A stretch of DNA of 64,000 nt from an uncultured Planctomycetaceae bacterium (lineage in GTDB: Bacteria > Planctomycetota > Planctomycetia > Planctomycetales > Planctomycetaceae), in the NCBI GenBank assembly GCA_937916515.1, contig CALFSX010000306.1, positions 1 through 64,000 of the forward strand. The letters are read 5' to 3'. The notes under the pieces were generated by a model. It saw nothing but the letters and a program-made list of their open reading frames with translations. It searched no databases and was not told the origin of the DNA. The translations under genes and the position numbers were made by a program. This document shows positions 53,002-62,624 of the stretch, piece by piece; the first letter of the stretch is position 1; each line of letters starts with the position of its first letter.

Positions 53002-54138
53002 ATGGATCCAATTGATTCAAACAACTCGCTGAATGATGAAGCACTGCTGGCATCGCTGGCACTGACCCTCGTCACCGGCGTTGGACCGCATCTTCAAGCC
53101 AACCTGCTGAATGCTTTTGGAGACGCCGCCAGTGTCTTTAAACAGTCGGTTGAATCACTGCTAAGCGTTGATGGGGTTGGCCCCAAAGTCGCCAGCCAGA
53201 TAATTTCCGGCAAGCACCAATCGACGGCTGTCGAAATGCGAAACCGATGCACGGAATTGAACGTTGGCCTGCTTCAAAAAGGGATTGCCCCGTACCCATC
53301 AATTTTAAGTGACGTCAACGACTCACCAGCGATTCTGTATGTTCGAGGACAACTGTTACCTCAGGACGAACTTGCCATCGCAATCGTTGGATCTCGCCGG
53401 TGCACAGCGTACGGTCGACGTCAGGCGGAACGACTGGCCAGCTCTCTTGCTCGAGCAGGCTTCACTATAGTTAGCGGACTTGCGCGAGGAATAGATGCCG
53501 CGGCTCACAGAGGCGCACTTAATGCAGGCGGACGCACCATTGCCGTGATGGCAACGGGAGTACGCGAAATCTATCCGCCAGAACACGCAGAACTGGCAGT
53601 AAACGTCACCGAAAGCGGTGCGCTGGTCAGCGAATTTCCATTGGACCAGAAACCACGCCCCGGGCTGTTCCCACAACGCAACAGAATTATCAGCGGACTG
53701 AGTCTGGGAGTAATCGTTGTCGAAGCCACTCGCAATTCCGGCTCACTGTACACCGCCCGGCACGCGATGGAACAAGGCAGGGAAGTATTCGCACTGCCCG
53801 GAAACGTAGACAGTCTGGCCAGCGAAGGATCTCACGATTTGATTCGCGACGGCGTCACGCTGATTAGAAACGTAGACGACGTGTTAAGCGAACTCGGCCC
53901 ATTAGCGAAACCCGCGACATCAAGAGATGAAATGCCGGTTCACGACCCTCGCGAACTGAACCTGAACCCGCAGGAAAAGGAAATCCTGAATCACATCAGT
54001 TCGTCGCCAATCCACGTGGAAGACATACTTCGATCCACCCAGTTGGAACTGTCGCGCGTGCTTTCCACTTTAACCGTGTTGGAAATGAAACGCTTCATCC
54101 GCCGGCTGCCCGGAAACCTGATGGTTCGCAATCACTGA
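53002..54138 (+). CDS. dprA: DNA processing protein DprA
   Basis: 378 residues. DprA loads RecA onto incoming single-stranded DNA during natural transformation. An N-terminal helix-hairpin-helix-like region (LLSVDGVGPKVASQIISG, about 52-69) precedes the Rossmann-like core (about 105-300) with AIVGSRRCTAYGRRQAERLASSL, GFTIVSGLARGIDAAAHRGAL, GGRTIAVMATGV, FPQRNRIISGLSLGVIVVEA and GREVFALPGNVDS. The C-terminal 60 residues form a winged helix (LNPQEKEILNHI...RVLSTLTVLEMKRFIRRLPG). Full length. It converges on the AI-2E gene with 56 nt between. Confidence 0.97.
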   Translation: MDPIDSNNSLNDEALLASLALTLVTGVGPHLQANLLNAFGDAASVFKQSVESLLSVDGVGPKVASQIISGKHQSTAVEMRNRCTELNVGLLQKGIAPYPSILSDVNDSPAILYVRGQLLPQDELAIAIVGSRRCTAYGRRQAERLASSLARAGFTIVSGLARGIDAAAHRGALNAGGRTIAVMATGVREIYPPEHAELAVNVTESGALVSEFPLDQKPRPGLFPQRNRIISGLSLGVIVVEATRNSGSLYTARHAMEQGREVFALPGNVDSLASEGSHDLIRDGVTLIRNVDDVLSELGPLAKPATSRDEMPVHDPRELNLNPQEKEILNHISSSPIHVEDILRSTQLELSRVLSTLTVLEMKRFIRRLPGNLMVRNH

Positions 54139-54194
54139 TGGTGAAGCTCAGGAGCACCGCCCAAAACATTGGCGATGCTGAATTGCAAGCTGCC

Positions 54195-55652
54195 TCATTC
54201 CACGTTCCCAAGCAACGTCGCAATCCACTTGGTGTCTTCAAAACCATCCATAACAATCCGCGCTGTCATTGTCAGCGGTACGGACAACAGCATCCCCACA
54301 GGGCCCAACACCCATCCCCAGAACAACATAGAACAGAACACAACCAACGCTGACAGCCCCAGTCCTTTCCCCATGACTCGCGGCTCAACAAAATTGCCGA
54401 TGACTCCATTCACCAGCACAAATCCAATCGCACAAGCAAACGCAGGCTGCATGCCAAGTTCAAGCCAGGCAACCAACACTGCGGGAATCGCAGCCAGAAT
54501 TGACCCAACGTTGGGGATAAAGTTAAACAGAAATACCAACAATCCCCACAACGATGCGTGAGAGACCCCAAAGAAGTTCAGCCACAGTGCAACTAAAATT
54601 CCAGTTGCCAGGCTGATCCAGGTCTTAATCACAATGTAATGCTGCAGACTTTTCACAATTTCATCAGCACGACTGGCTGCTTCACCGGTGCTGACAAACG
54701 CCAGCTTCATTTTCCGATTAAAGCTACCTGCTTCCAGCAGAATGAAGATCACCATCAACAAAATCAAAAACGCATTGCTCAGCAACTGACCAACGCTTCC
54801 CGCAACACTTGCGGCCAGTGAAATCGCATTACCAGGATTGAACTGCTCCGACATATATTCCTGCCAACCTTGTTCGTTGCTTGGCATTGGTCTTTGTGAT
54901 GGCAGATTCAGCCAATCCGATCCTGCCAATGGGATATTTTTCTGGCCGGAAACATGAAACACACTGGATGGAAATTGAGAATCATCTGACTCGACGCCCT
55001 CATTGGCCTCCATGTCAGGCTGACCAGCAATTAACCCACCAGTGCCATCCACTTCTCTTGTTGAATTCAGATCACCTTCACTTCCAACACGGGTTGCAGC
55101 ATCATCCGCAACTATGTCTGGTGCCCCCGGCAAACCAGCACCTTCCTGGGGAATCGCCGCCTCACCAGAATCGCTCTGACCAGAATCACCATCAACAGAA
55201 TCAACTTCGTCTTGTGCCCCAGACTCCTGCTGCTTCCGATCGTCCTGGCGTTTCGCCCAGGCTGGCATCCACCCTTCAACTCGGTGAGTCAGCTTAACTT
55301 TCTCTTCTCTCAGGCGTTCCTGATAGTGTTCCTGTTCTGCCATGAAGCCAGCAATTGACTTCGTAACAACAAACACAACACTAAAAAGCACCAGCCCCAA
55401 AACACCAATCACGGTCAACAAGGCCAGCCACTCAGAGACCTTACGATTCAGCAATCCGAAGTAAGCAGGAGCACTAACAACTGACAGAAAAATGGCCAAC
55501 AGCAGAGGATTCAGAATTGACTCAGCAGCTCGCATTCCAGCAACGACAATCACAAATGCTGCTGCCATATACAGGTAAGAAACCCCGCGAGCCTGCTGAA
55601 AAACCGGTTGAGTGACAGCGGGCGGCGTACTGGAGTCAGGTTGAATCGTCAT
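54195..55652 (-). CDS. AI-2E family transporter (PerM/TqsA type) with acidic insertion
   Basis: ATG 55652 (MTIQPDSSTPP) gives 485 residues. TMs at about 30-85 and 330-480 match AI-2E exporters (LLSNAFLILLMVIFILLEAGS, IKTWISLATGILVALWLNFF, LLVFLFNFIPNVGSILAAIPAVLVAWLELG). FIPNVGSILAAIP and the final VPLTMTARIVMDGF are typical. Between the first TM block and the coiled part lies a 120-residue acidic low-complexity stretch (about 130-265; GAQDEVDSVDGDSGQSDSGE, GSEGDLNSTREVDGTGG), not found in usual members of 340-370 residues. The family transports small signals or ions; the substrate is unknown. Confidence 0.88.
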   Translation of the reverse strand: MTIQPDSSTPPAVTQPVFQQARGVSYLYMAAAFVIVVAGMRAAESILNPLLLAIFLSVVSAPAYFGLLNRKVSEWLALLTVIGVLGLVLFSVVFVVTKSIAGFMAEQEHYQERLREEKVKLTHRVEGWMPAWAKRQDDRKQQESGAQDEVDSVDGDSGQSDSGEAAIPQEGAGLPGAPDIVADDAATRVGSEGDLNSTREVDGTGGLIAGQPDMEANEGVESDDSQFPSSVFHVSGQKNIPLAGSDWLNLPSQRPMPSNEQGWQEYMSEQFNPGNAISLAASVAGSVGQLLSNAFLILLMVIFILLEAGSFNRKMKLAFVSTGEAASRADEIVKSLQHYIVIKTWISLATGILVALWLNFFGVSHASLWGLLVFLFNFIPNVGSILAAIPAVLVAWLELGMQPAFACAIGFVLVNGVIGNFVEPRVMGKGLGLSALVVFCSMLFWGWVLGPVGMLLSVPLTMTARIVMDGFEDTKWIATLLGNVE

Positions 55653-55757
55653 AACATTCCACTCAAATCCGAGGAACAAAATGCATCACGTTGCAGGAGA
55701 CGGTGTCCCACTGCAACTGTCCGCCAAAAGCCAGTTTCCAGAATAAGAATCACTAAA

Positions 55758-56573
55758 CTAGAGTTCGCTTTCAGCGGCTGTAGTAAACTCTCGAACCTGT
55801 ACAGTAACCAACGCGACACTTAAAAAGACAGCTGTCAGTGCCGCCAACCAAACAAGCTGCAATAGCATAGTCTCATTCGACGCAATCAGATCAATAACGT
55901 TTGCCGGAATCGTGTTATCGTCAACGGTGATCCATCGGAACAATAACGACCGCAATCGAAACTGAATTGTCATCCGATTTACAACAGCAGGAAACATCCC
56001 CAGAAACAGTTCAACGGCGGCAGTGTAAGCAACACAAAACACCATGGCTTTGGCATGGAACAGTGTTCCGATCATCAGATACAAGGCTGCGTAAGCAAAG
56101 GATGAAAGAACGGCCAGACCAGTTAAGGCGAACAGAGCTTCCCATTTGTAATGAATCTGCGAAATCGGAATCGCCAAAGCAATGCCCAGAATTGCGGCCG
56201 AAGCAGTCCACACGACGGCGACCAGATACTTTCCCATCAGCAAATGAAACAGACCATTGGGCCGCGTTGCCAGATAGACCCAACTGTGCTGTTCCAGTTC
56301 TGTGGCAACAATCGGAGCCGACGTCAACAAAACACCCAGCATACAGCTCAACGATGGCCCCAGAACGTACAACGCAAACGTAAACATCATGCCAATTTCC
56401 TGAATCGATTCAGGCTGCTGTGGCACGGACGCTCTTCTTTCTGGAATCAGATAAGTGGACATCAACAACGTGATCACCACAGGAAACGCGGCCACAACCA
56501 ACCACCAAAACGCCCTCCCGGGAGTCATGATCCGCTTGAATTCGAATATGGCAACAGCCAACAAACTGTTCAT
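55758..56573 (-). CDS. ABC-2 type transporter permease (module 2)
   Basis: 271 residues with about six TMs: WLVVAAFPVVITLLMSTYL, FALYVLGPSLSCMLGVLL, LVAVVWTASAAILGIALAI, LTGLAVLSSFAYAALYLMIG, FCVAYTAAVELFLGMF and LVWLAALTAVFLSVALV. Together with the upstream ATPase gene (start overlaps its stop by 4 nt, ATGA) it forms one ABC-2 exporter. Architecture, NALVATELEQ-type coupling region (APIVATELEQHSWVYLATRP) and length fit permeases that pair with ABC_tran proteins. The substrate is unknown. Confidence 0.9.
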   Translation of the reverse strand: MNSLLAVAIFEFKRIMTPGRAFWWLVVAAFPVVITLLMSTYLIPERRASVPQQPESIQEIGMMFTFALYVLGPSLSCMLGVLLTSAPIVATELEQHSWVYLATRPNGLFHLLMGKYLVAVVWTASAAILGIALAIPISQIHYKWEALFALTGLAVLSSFAYAALYLMIGTLFHAKAMVFCVAYTAAVELFLGMFPAVVNRMTIQFRLRSLLFRWITVDDNTIPANVIDLIASNETMLLQLVWLAALTAVFLSVALVTVQVREFTTAAESEL

Positions 56574-57526
56574 GACTCACCTCGATGAATTCTGAGCAGA
56601 GAATTAAACAAGGCCTGCAACGAATCGTCTGCCGACTTCATTCGCGTTATTTTCAGACCATTCTGCGAAGCAAGGTCTGGCAGTTGTGAACATAATGTGC
56701 CTGCCCGTTGAGTCTTCAACCGAACTCGATCATTACCATGTGTGCGTGGTTCAACAACCACCGAACAGGCAAGTTCGTGCTGCATCAACAGGCCCGCCAG
56801 TTGATTGGGCTGAGCACAGTCAATTTCGATTTCTGTCGGAGTATCAAACAGCAATTCGTTCACTTCAGCAGCCGTTCCGGACGCCAACAAACGTCCTCCA
56901 CAAATCAACAAAAATGAATCTGTTAATGCTTCAATTTCGTGCAGGACATGACTGGCGATGATCAAGCTGTTACCTTCAGAAATCCACTGCTTCATCACGT
57001 CAGTCAATTCGGCTCGCCCAACCGGATCCAGACCGCTGAATGGTTCATCCAGAATCAGCAATTGAGGCTTGTGAGCAATTGCCTGTGCAAGCTTGGTTCG
57101 CTGCCTCATCCCCCGCGAATATGTCGCGATTGGGCGGTGCATGCTGTCTCCCATGCCAACCAGATTCAAACATTCAATGGCTCGCACCCGTGCAGGACCA
57201 GATCGCACTCCCTGTAACTGCAACAGCAGGGTCACCCAGTCAAGTCCGGTGGTGGTCGAATACAGACCTTCAAACCCCGGACAAAATCCGATCTTCTTCA
57301 TCAACTGCATGTTGTTGCGAGGATTTTGCCCTAAAACCCGGACGTCACCGCGCGTGGGCACAAGCTGCCCGATCAGCAGATTCAGCAGCGTGCTTTTGCC
57401 AGCACCATTAGGGCCCAGCAAACCGTATGCACCTGGCTTTAGCTGCATGGTGAAGTCGTTAACGCCAATCACCGTGCCGTAAAGCTTAGTCACCTGATTT
57501 AGTTCAATCAGAAATTCCGAAGTCAT
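56570..57526 (-). CDS. ABC transporter ATP-binding protein (module 2)
   Basis: 318 residues. Walker A LLGPNGAGKSTLLN, signature YSRGMRQRTKLAQAIAHKP, Walker B LLILDEPFSGLDP and H-loop ASHVLHEIE are intact. The Gly at the start of the signature is conserved, and the LSGGQ position reads YSRGM. A C-terminal domain of about 100 residues follows the ATPase core. It lies 15 nt after the stop of the module-1 permease and overlaps its own permease by 4 nt, so four genes (59432 to 55758) form an operon. Confidence 0.94.
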   Translation of the reverse strand: MTSEFLIELNQVTKLYGTVIGVNDFTMQLKPGAYGLLGPNGAGKSTLLNLLIGQLVPTRGDVRVLGQNPRNNMQLMKKIGFCPGFEGLYSTTTGLDWVTLLLQLQGVRSGPARVRAIECLNLVGMGDSMHRPIATYSRGMRQRTKLAQAIAHKPQLLILDEPFSGLDPVGRAELTDVMKQWISEGNSLIIASHVLHEIEALTDSFLLICGGRLLASGTAAEVNELLFDTPTEIEIDCAQPNQLAGLLMQHELACSVVVEPRTHGNDRVRLKTQRAGTLCSQLPDLASQNGLKITRMKSADDSLQALFNSLLRIHRGES

Positions 57527-57541
57527 ATATGTCTCACGTCA

Positions 57542-58513
57542 TCATGCACGCAATGGTGCCGAGACCCTTCTGAAGATCACCGTGAAACAAACCATGGAAA
57601 GAACGGCAGCAAACACAAACTGCGTTTCCACGTGAGAAACCGTTGTCGGAATTCCCAGAATCGCTGTGGACATGTCACTGAAGAGCAGAAACAAAAACGA
57701 CAGCCGCAGGACAAGTTCCGAAGTATCGCCATCCAATCGACGCATCATCAAAAAGGCAGCCAGCCCAAAGATCCAGATAAAGAACCAGCCAAAGGTCGCA
57801 AATCGACTTTCAATTGTGAGAGACGACAACATTAATGCCAACAGCGTGGTCGGTACAATCATCGCCGTGGAGGCAACCAAAACACGTAATGGCAGGTCCC
57901 ACGTGTAGGCAATCACCGATGCATCCGGCGAGAGCAAAACGGCAAACAAGTACAACAGTAACTGAGGCAGCGTGCCGGTCAGAAACAGGAAAAAACCAAT
58001 CGTCATGCACTTGCCAATGATGTACTGCAGACGCGTCATTGGCCTCGAAAAGTACAACAGAAAGGCACGTGATCGAACATCCTGAGAAATCAGTGCAGGC
58101 GCAACCAGCCCTACGACAATTACCATGCCGATCGCCTGAGATCGCTGCAATTGCAGCAACACCGCCTTCCACACCAGCGGGCGAGCCACAGTCAGTAGCT
58201 CCTGCTGAGTGGCCGTATCCAGGTTTTCAAACACCAGCAGGACAGCCTGAACAGATTCTGCAGGAAGAAACATGTTTACGATCTCTCGAAACATGCGCGG
58301 GTTCATCGAAGCGTTACCCGTAAGAACCTGCTCAAACAGAAAAATCACAATGCCATAAACAAGCGGGGGCCCCCAAACAACGAACGCGATTCTTCTCAGC
58401 CAGGAACTCTGCCACGCACGTCGGATGCCAATCCCTGCAATCACAGACCAACGACTGTTGCCGGATTCTCGTTCGCCATCCCATTCTCTATAGCCCAGAT
58501 TATGAATCGGCAT
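57542..58513 (-). CDS. ABC-2 type transporter permease (module 1)
   Basis: ATG 58513 (MPIHNLGYREWDGE) gives 323 residues; the start overlaps the end of its ATPase gene by 14 nt. About six TMs appear: WLRRIAFVVWGPPLVYGIVIFLF, GMVIVVGLVAPALI, CMTIGFFLFLTGTLPQLLLYLF, VASTAMIVPTTLLALMLSSL, FFIWIFGLAAFLMM and VFAAVLSMVCFTVIF. PMTRLQYIIGK is the coupling segment. An early Tyr/Trp-rich cytoplasmic segment precedes TM1. The pair with the ATPase is a complete exporter with unknown substrate. Confidence 0.9.
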   Translation of the reverse strand: MPIHNLGYREWDGERESGNSRWSVIAGIGIRRAWQSSWLRRIAFVVWGPPLVYGIVIFLFEQVLTGNASMNPRMFREIVNMFLPAESVQAVLLVFENLDTATQQELLTVARPLVWKAVLLQLQRSQAIGMVIVVGLVAPALISQDVRSRAFLLYFSRPMTRLQYIIGKCMTIGFFLFLTGTLPQLLLYLFAVLLSPDASVIAYTWDLPLRVLVASTAMIVPTTLLALMLSSLTIESRFATFGWFFIWIFGLAAFLMMRRLDGDTSELVLRLSFLFLLFSDMSTAILGIPTTVSHVETQFVFAAVLSMVCFTVIFRRVSAPLRA

Positions 58514-59432
58514 GGCGTTTCTCCCGAACGGTTTGCAGAAAGACTTCCTCAAGCGATGACTGCGAAGGAATCTGATTCAAAATCGCCACCTTTTCTTCAT
58601 CCGCAATCTTCCAGATCGAATCTGCAACTTCAGTTGAATCGCCAAAAACTCTAAGGCGGTTGTTTCCGATAACTTCGCACTGCAATCCACGGCGAACCAA
58701 AGCTTCACAAAAGGATTCAGCATCATCCGCAACGTCCAGCCGAACTTCCGGGTTCGGAGACTTCAGCAGATCTTCCAACGGAGCCATCAGTCGCACTTTG
58801 CCTCCCGCCAGAATCGCCACGGAATCGCAAACCATGCGAACATCCGGCAAGATGTGGGTACAAAGAATGACCGCCTTGCCAAACTTTTTTGATAGAACAC
58901 CAATCCGACTTAACATCGATTCACGTTCTTCGGGATCCAGTCCGGAAGTCGGTTCGTCCAGAATCAGCAGTTCCGGATCGTGTACGATGGCCATGGCAAA
59001 TCGAAGCTTTTGCCGCATACCGGTCGAATACGTTTCCACGTTCCGATAGCGTTCCTGACCGATGCCGCAAAAGTCCAGAATTTCGTGTCCTCGCCGCAAC
59101 GCTTCTGTGGTGGGAAGGCAGGAAAGCCTGGCTGCAACCTGAACGGATTCAATACCGGACAGACCGTACATATAACAGTCATCTTCCGGCATATAGCCAA
59201 CCTTCGCCCGAATGGCGGCGGCTTCTTTCTGAACATCGTGTCCCAGTACACGCCCTTCGCCCGAGGTAACTCGAACAAGACCAAGCAGCACTTTAATCAG
59301 CGTACTTTTGCCAGCCCCGTTGGGCCCCAGCAATCCCGTAATTCCTTCTCCTATGGTCAGATCAACTCCATTCAGAGCACGAAATTTACCGTAGTCCTTG
59401 ATGATCTGTGTGAGTTCAATCAAAGCAGGCAT
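58500..59432 (-). CDS. ABC transporter ATP-binding protein (module 1)
   Basis: 310 residues. Walker A LLGPNGAGKSTLIKV, signature YSTGMRQKLRFAMAIVHDP, Walker B LLILDEPTSGLDPEE and H-loop THILPDVRMV. It is the first gene of the four-gene ABC operon. Its 3' end overlaps its permease by 14 nt. It is of the same CcmA/NatA-like ATPase group as the second ATPase (about 30-40% similar by eye), which suggests a duplication of the exporter. Confidence 0.94.
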   Translation of the reverse strand: MPALIELTQIIKDYGKFRALNGVDLTIGEGITGLLGPNGAGKSTLIKVLLGLVRVTSGEGRVLGHDVQKEAAAIRAKVGYMPEDDCYMYGLSGIESVQVAARLSCLPTTEALRRGHEILDFCGIGQERYRNVETYSTGMRQKLRFAMAIVHDPELLILDEPTSGLDPEERESMLSRIGVLSKKFGKAVILCTHILPDVRMVCDSVAILAGGKVRLMAPLEDLLKSPNPEVRLDVADDAESFCEALVRRGLQCEVIGNNRLRVFGDSTEVADSIWKIADEEKVAILNQIPSQSSLEEVFLQTVREKRHADS

Positions 59433-59522
59433 AGTTTAAAAAGCACTTCCATGGCAGCGAATAAATGGCAGAGCGAAGTTCATTAACAGCAGTGATTCGC
59501 CGCCAGCATCCGATTATTTGAA

Positions 59523-60437
59523 TCAGGCAGTGTCGGATTGTGCCAGCATTCTGTTCGCGAGCACAATCGTTTGGAACTGAATGTCAACAATATCAGCAAT
59601 TTCTTCTGCGTACCCGCCTGCCAGCGTAATCACCAGCGGAACATTAAGATCCCGGCAAAACTGAAACACAAGCCGATCGCGCTTTGCCAACCCTGCTTTA
59701 GAAACGGACAGTCCGCCCAACGTGTCCTTTTCAAACGGATCTGCACCCGCCAGATAATAGACAAGATCCGGCTTCACCTGACGTGCTGCCCACGAAAGTC
59801 CGTTGCGTAACTGAGCAATGTACTCATCCGTGCAACACAACGGCTGAAGCTCAATATCAAGATCGCTGCACTGCTTGCGAGCTGGAAATGCCTTCTTAGC
59901 ATGCAATGAAAAAGTCGTAACGGTTGGATCACCGGAAAAAATGTGCGCTGTGCCATCTCCCTGATGAACGTCTCCGTCAATCACCATCGCCTGGCCAATA
60001 CGTTTGTCACGTTGCATTGTCCGAATCGCCACAGCCACATCATTGAAGACACAGTAACCCGCACCGCGATCTGCGAACGCATGATGGGTGCCACCCGCCA
60101 GATTCGCTGACACTCCGTCGGACAACGCACTTTCCGAAGCTGCTACCGTGGCTCCCGTTGATCGGCGACTGCGTTCGGCCATCTGAACACTCCACGGAAA
60201 TCCAATTCGCCGCAGTTCAATGTCTGAAAGTTCGCCCGAGGATACTCGTTCAACCCAATCCGCTGTATGCACCAGCAGCAACTGATCATCGGTCGCCGCA
60301 GGAGGAACGCACATCTGATCTGAGCCGAAAATCCCACTGCGCTCAAGCCGTTCCCGCAGCAGCCTGTATCGTTGCATCGGGAATCGATGCCCGTCGGGCA
60401 ATGGCAACACAAACAAATCGGTGTGAAAGAGTTTCAT
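59523..60437 (-). CDS. Histone deacetylase-family protein (acetyl-lysine/polyamine deacetylase)
   Basis: ATG 60437 (MKLFHTDLFVLPLPDG) gives 304 residues. HDAC-fold metal and catalytic motifs are GGTHHAFADRGAGYCVFND (His pair), IDGDVHQGDGTAHIF (Asp, His zinc ligands) and LAGADPFEKDTLGGL (Asp ligand), with GGY in LAGGYAEEI providing the transition-state Tyr. Bacterial members deacetylate acetylpolyamines or small aminoacyl compounds; histones are absent. It begins just after an upstream small membrane protein, with about 60 nt between. Its class-IV-like shortness fits a non-histone substrate. Confidence 0.93.
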   Translation of the reverse strand: MKLFHTDLFVLPLPDGHRFPMQRYRLLRERLERSGIFGSDQMCVPPAATDDQLLLVHTADWVERVSSGELSDIELRRIGFPWSVQMAERSRRSTGATVAASESALSDGVSANLAGGTHHAFADRGAGYCVFNDVAVAIRTMQRDKRIGQAMVIDGDVHQGDGTAHIFSGDPTVTTFSLHAKKAFPARKQCSDLDIELQPLCCTDEYIAQLRNGLSWAARQVKPDLVYYLAGADPFEKDTLGGLSVSKAGLAKRDRLVFQFCRDLNVPLVITLAGGYAEEIADIVDIQFQTIVLANRMLAQSDTA

Positions 60438-60495
60438 ACTTTGATTCAACGACAACGTCTGCTGTGTCGCTTGAAGACCGTCACTTCAGAATCGA

Positions 60496-60924
60496 CTATC
60501 GCTTGTGTCCAGAATCGTCCCGAATCACTGCTCGCGACGGAACCCAGGTGTTGGAACTTGTGATTCGAATCTCACGAGCCTGATCTGCCGTAATTGGTGT
60601 GTTGTTGCCGTCACTGGCCAGTGATTGCTTGTCACGCACAAGAGCAGGGCGATATTGAGCCGCGATACCGTCGTCGTTGGAATTACGGTGCAGCATGTGC
60701 CAGAAACCAAGCCCACCAGAAGAATTCCGGCTGTAGCGATACCGGACAATCAAACCAATTGCCAGCAGCGATCCGCCCACAACAAGTGCCAACATCCAGT
60801 CGCCGAACGCTGATGTATCCATCAGACACATAAAACTACACAGACCGGCACCGCCAGCAATGACGATCACCGTCGCCAGCATACTGCCAGCGTCGTCTCG
60901 ACTGCGTTTCCACCTGCCTGCCAT
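60496..60924 (-). CDS. Small membrane protein of unknown function
   Basis: 142 residues with two hydrophobic helices, MLATVIVIAGGAGLCSFMCL and WMLALVVGGSLLAIGLIVRY, then a basic, Ser/Asn-rich cytoplasmic tail. GGAGA lies 7 nt before the ATG, which makes the start convincing. No family recognised. It is upstream of the HDAC gene on the same strand and might be cotranscribed. Confidence 0.75.
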   Translation of the reverse strand: MAGRWKRSRDDAGSMLATVIVIAGGAGLCSFMCLMDTSAFGDWMLALVVGGSLLAIGLIVRYRYSRNSSGGLGFWHMLHRNSNDDGIAAQYRPALVRDKQSLASDGNNTPITADQAREIRITSSNTWVPSRAVIRDDSGHKR

Positions 60925-61258
60925 CGACGAATCTCCGGGAACGGCACCAGGAAGCCTGGTACAACGTCAACATCACTTGATGAGCCCACGAAAAACAGCC
61001 GCAAACCAACTTCCTGGATTCATACTGCCTGAAAGCGAAAGAAGCAAAATTTGTCTGCCAACCTGCAGCAAAGTCTAACAGACAGCCTGAGAAACTTTCC
61101 AGTACGTCAAACAATCTGCGATTCACCGATTCGCACTGCAACAATTTCGCAAACCGACAGCATAAGAACTCCGGCAGTTACAGAACAGCCGCCAGCACCC
61201 GCCACAACGCCTGCGAAGCGTGCCAATCGAAAGACGATGCTGTTCGCAAACACATCGA

Positions 61259-62257
61259 TTATTGCCCACGCATCTTTCTGATCGTTAACTTCAAAATATC
61301 GACAACCACATCTTCTTCCGCAATTTCCGGAAATTGACTCTGTTCGATTTGCTGCAGAATCCAAAGATCAAACTTTGCCGGTGACTTTTCCAGAGCGGTC
61401 GCGATCAGAAATGAAAACAGATTTCGTTCCTCTTCCGTCCGATCAAAGAACTCTTCTTTAATCGCTCGCTGAATGTCTCGAACGGTAGGGCCGGTCGGCT
61501 CTTCAATGAACTGGTCGTCGCCTTCGATGACCACCTTCTGAGCTGATTCATGTTGAGCGATTGCTGTCGCACCAAACAAAACGGGCATCACATTTTCCCA
61601 CGCCGCACCGGCCGCAGGCAAACTGTTGCGTCCAACTCTGAAATGTTCGCGAATAAGATTTATCTGATTCAGCAGTGTCGAAATATCCTTTTCGCGGCCT
61701 TCTGCAAAAGAAGCCCCGTTCAGGTAACCAACAATCGCGGAACGACTGCGTTCCCACTTCGGCTGATTCTTTTCATAGGCTAGTAAAGCACGAGCGACAT
61801 CAAGTCTTCGATCGGTTGAATACGCGTTGTCGCCGGAATTCTTGATGATTTGCTGCTTGGCGAATTCAATGCTATGCCGGCCGCCGGGTTGCATGTCATA
61901 AAACTGACGGACAAACATCGCAATGTCACCTTTTTCGGGGTGACACGTTGATGATGGAAACGCTCTGCAGAAAGTGGGATACGTTTCAGCAATTCGTAAC
62001 ACGCCAACGGGCGTGTAATAACCTTCCGTTGCCCGAAAAACGACAACGTTCTCTTGTGGCTTAAGAGTGTGAACATCACCAAGATCGATCAACGCAGACC
62101 CTTCTCGCATCTGCTGAACACGACCAAGGCAATACACCAAACCAGGTCTTTCGACCTCAATCTTACCCCCTTCTTCCTGGCACAACGCAATGCTTGTGGA
62201 ACAGCAGTTCGCTGCAAACAATCCCAGAAAAATGGCCACAGGCAATTTCAAGCACAT
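61259..62257 (-). CDS. Secreted protein of unknown function
   Basis: 332 residues with a signal peptide (MCLKLPVAIFLGLFAANCCSTSIALC-QEE), possibly a lipoprotein with Cys in the AANC or IALC position. The first domain (about 35-130) has a beta-rich LGRVQQMREGSALIDLGDVH, like a small beta-barrel; the rest is helical, with a long C-terminal part (IRRAIKEEFFDRTEEERN, DVVVDILKLTIRKMRGQ). No family recognised. The start codon has no strong Shine-Dalgarno match, but the signal peptide is convincing. Confidence 0.75.
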   Translation of the reverse strand: MCLKLPVAIFLGLFAANCCSTSIALCQEEGGKIEVERPGLVYCLGRVQQMREGSALIDLGDVHTLKPQENVVVFRATEGYYTPVGVLRIAETYPTFCRAFPSSTCHPEKGDIAMFVRQFYDMQPGGRHSIEFAKQQIIKNSGDNAYSTDRRLDVARALLAYEKNQPKWERSRSAIVGYLNGASFAEGREKDISTLLNQINLIREHFRVGRNSLPAAGAAWENVMPVLFGATAIAQHESAQKVVIEGDDQFIEEPTGPTVRDIQRAIKEEFFDRTEEERNLFSFLIATALEKSPAKFDLWILQQIEQSQFPEIAEEDVVVDILKLTIRKMRGQ

Positions 62258-62624
62258 AACGAAGTCTCACAGAAATCCTGGAACAAACTGCAGAACACCG
62301 GAACCGATTCTGAATCATGGCAGATTCACGGCAACAGGGCACGTGAGTTTCGGCAGGCATAAGTCAACAAAATTCGCTGCAGCGGTGGAGGTAGTCTAAA
62401 GCAGAACGACACCTTCCTCCAAAACATTTATGCAATTCATGAGGAATCTGCAATTGTCCTCAATCTGCAGCTCCTCTTTGCATCTGTATTCTCTACGGAG
62501 AAACAGGATTTTCCGGAACAGTCGGTGTGACTGGCACAAAATACGGCTCGGGCCGCGTTCAACTCACCACACACCAACACGTCAACAAAAGCCGTTGCTG
62601 ATTACTTTTCCATGAAAGCGAAAC
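62258..62624. other. Intergenic region
   Basis: About 370 bp between a secreted-protein gene and the large hairpin. It probably holds the promoter of that gene; no coding region or structured motif is recognised. Confidence 0.45.

Noticed and set aside
61107-61250. Possible 47-codon membrane peptide between two hypothetical genes (GTG start)
   Set aside because: One hydrophobic helix is seen, but there is no Shine-Dalgarno site and no recognisable relative.
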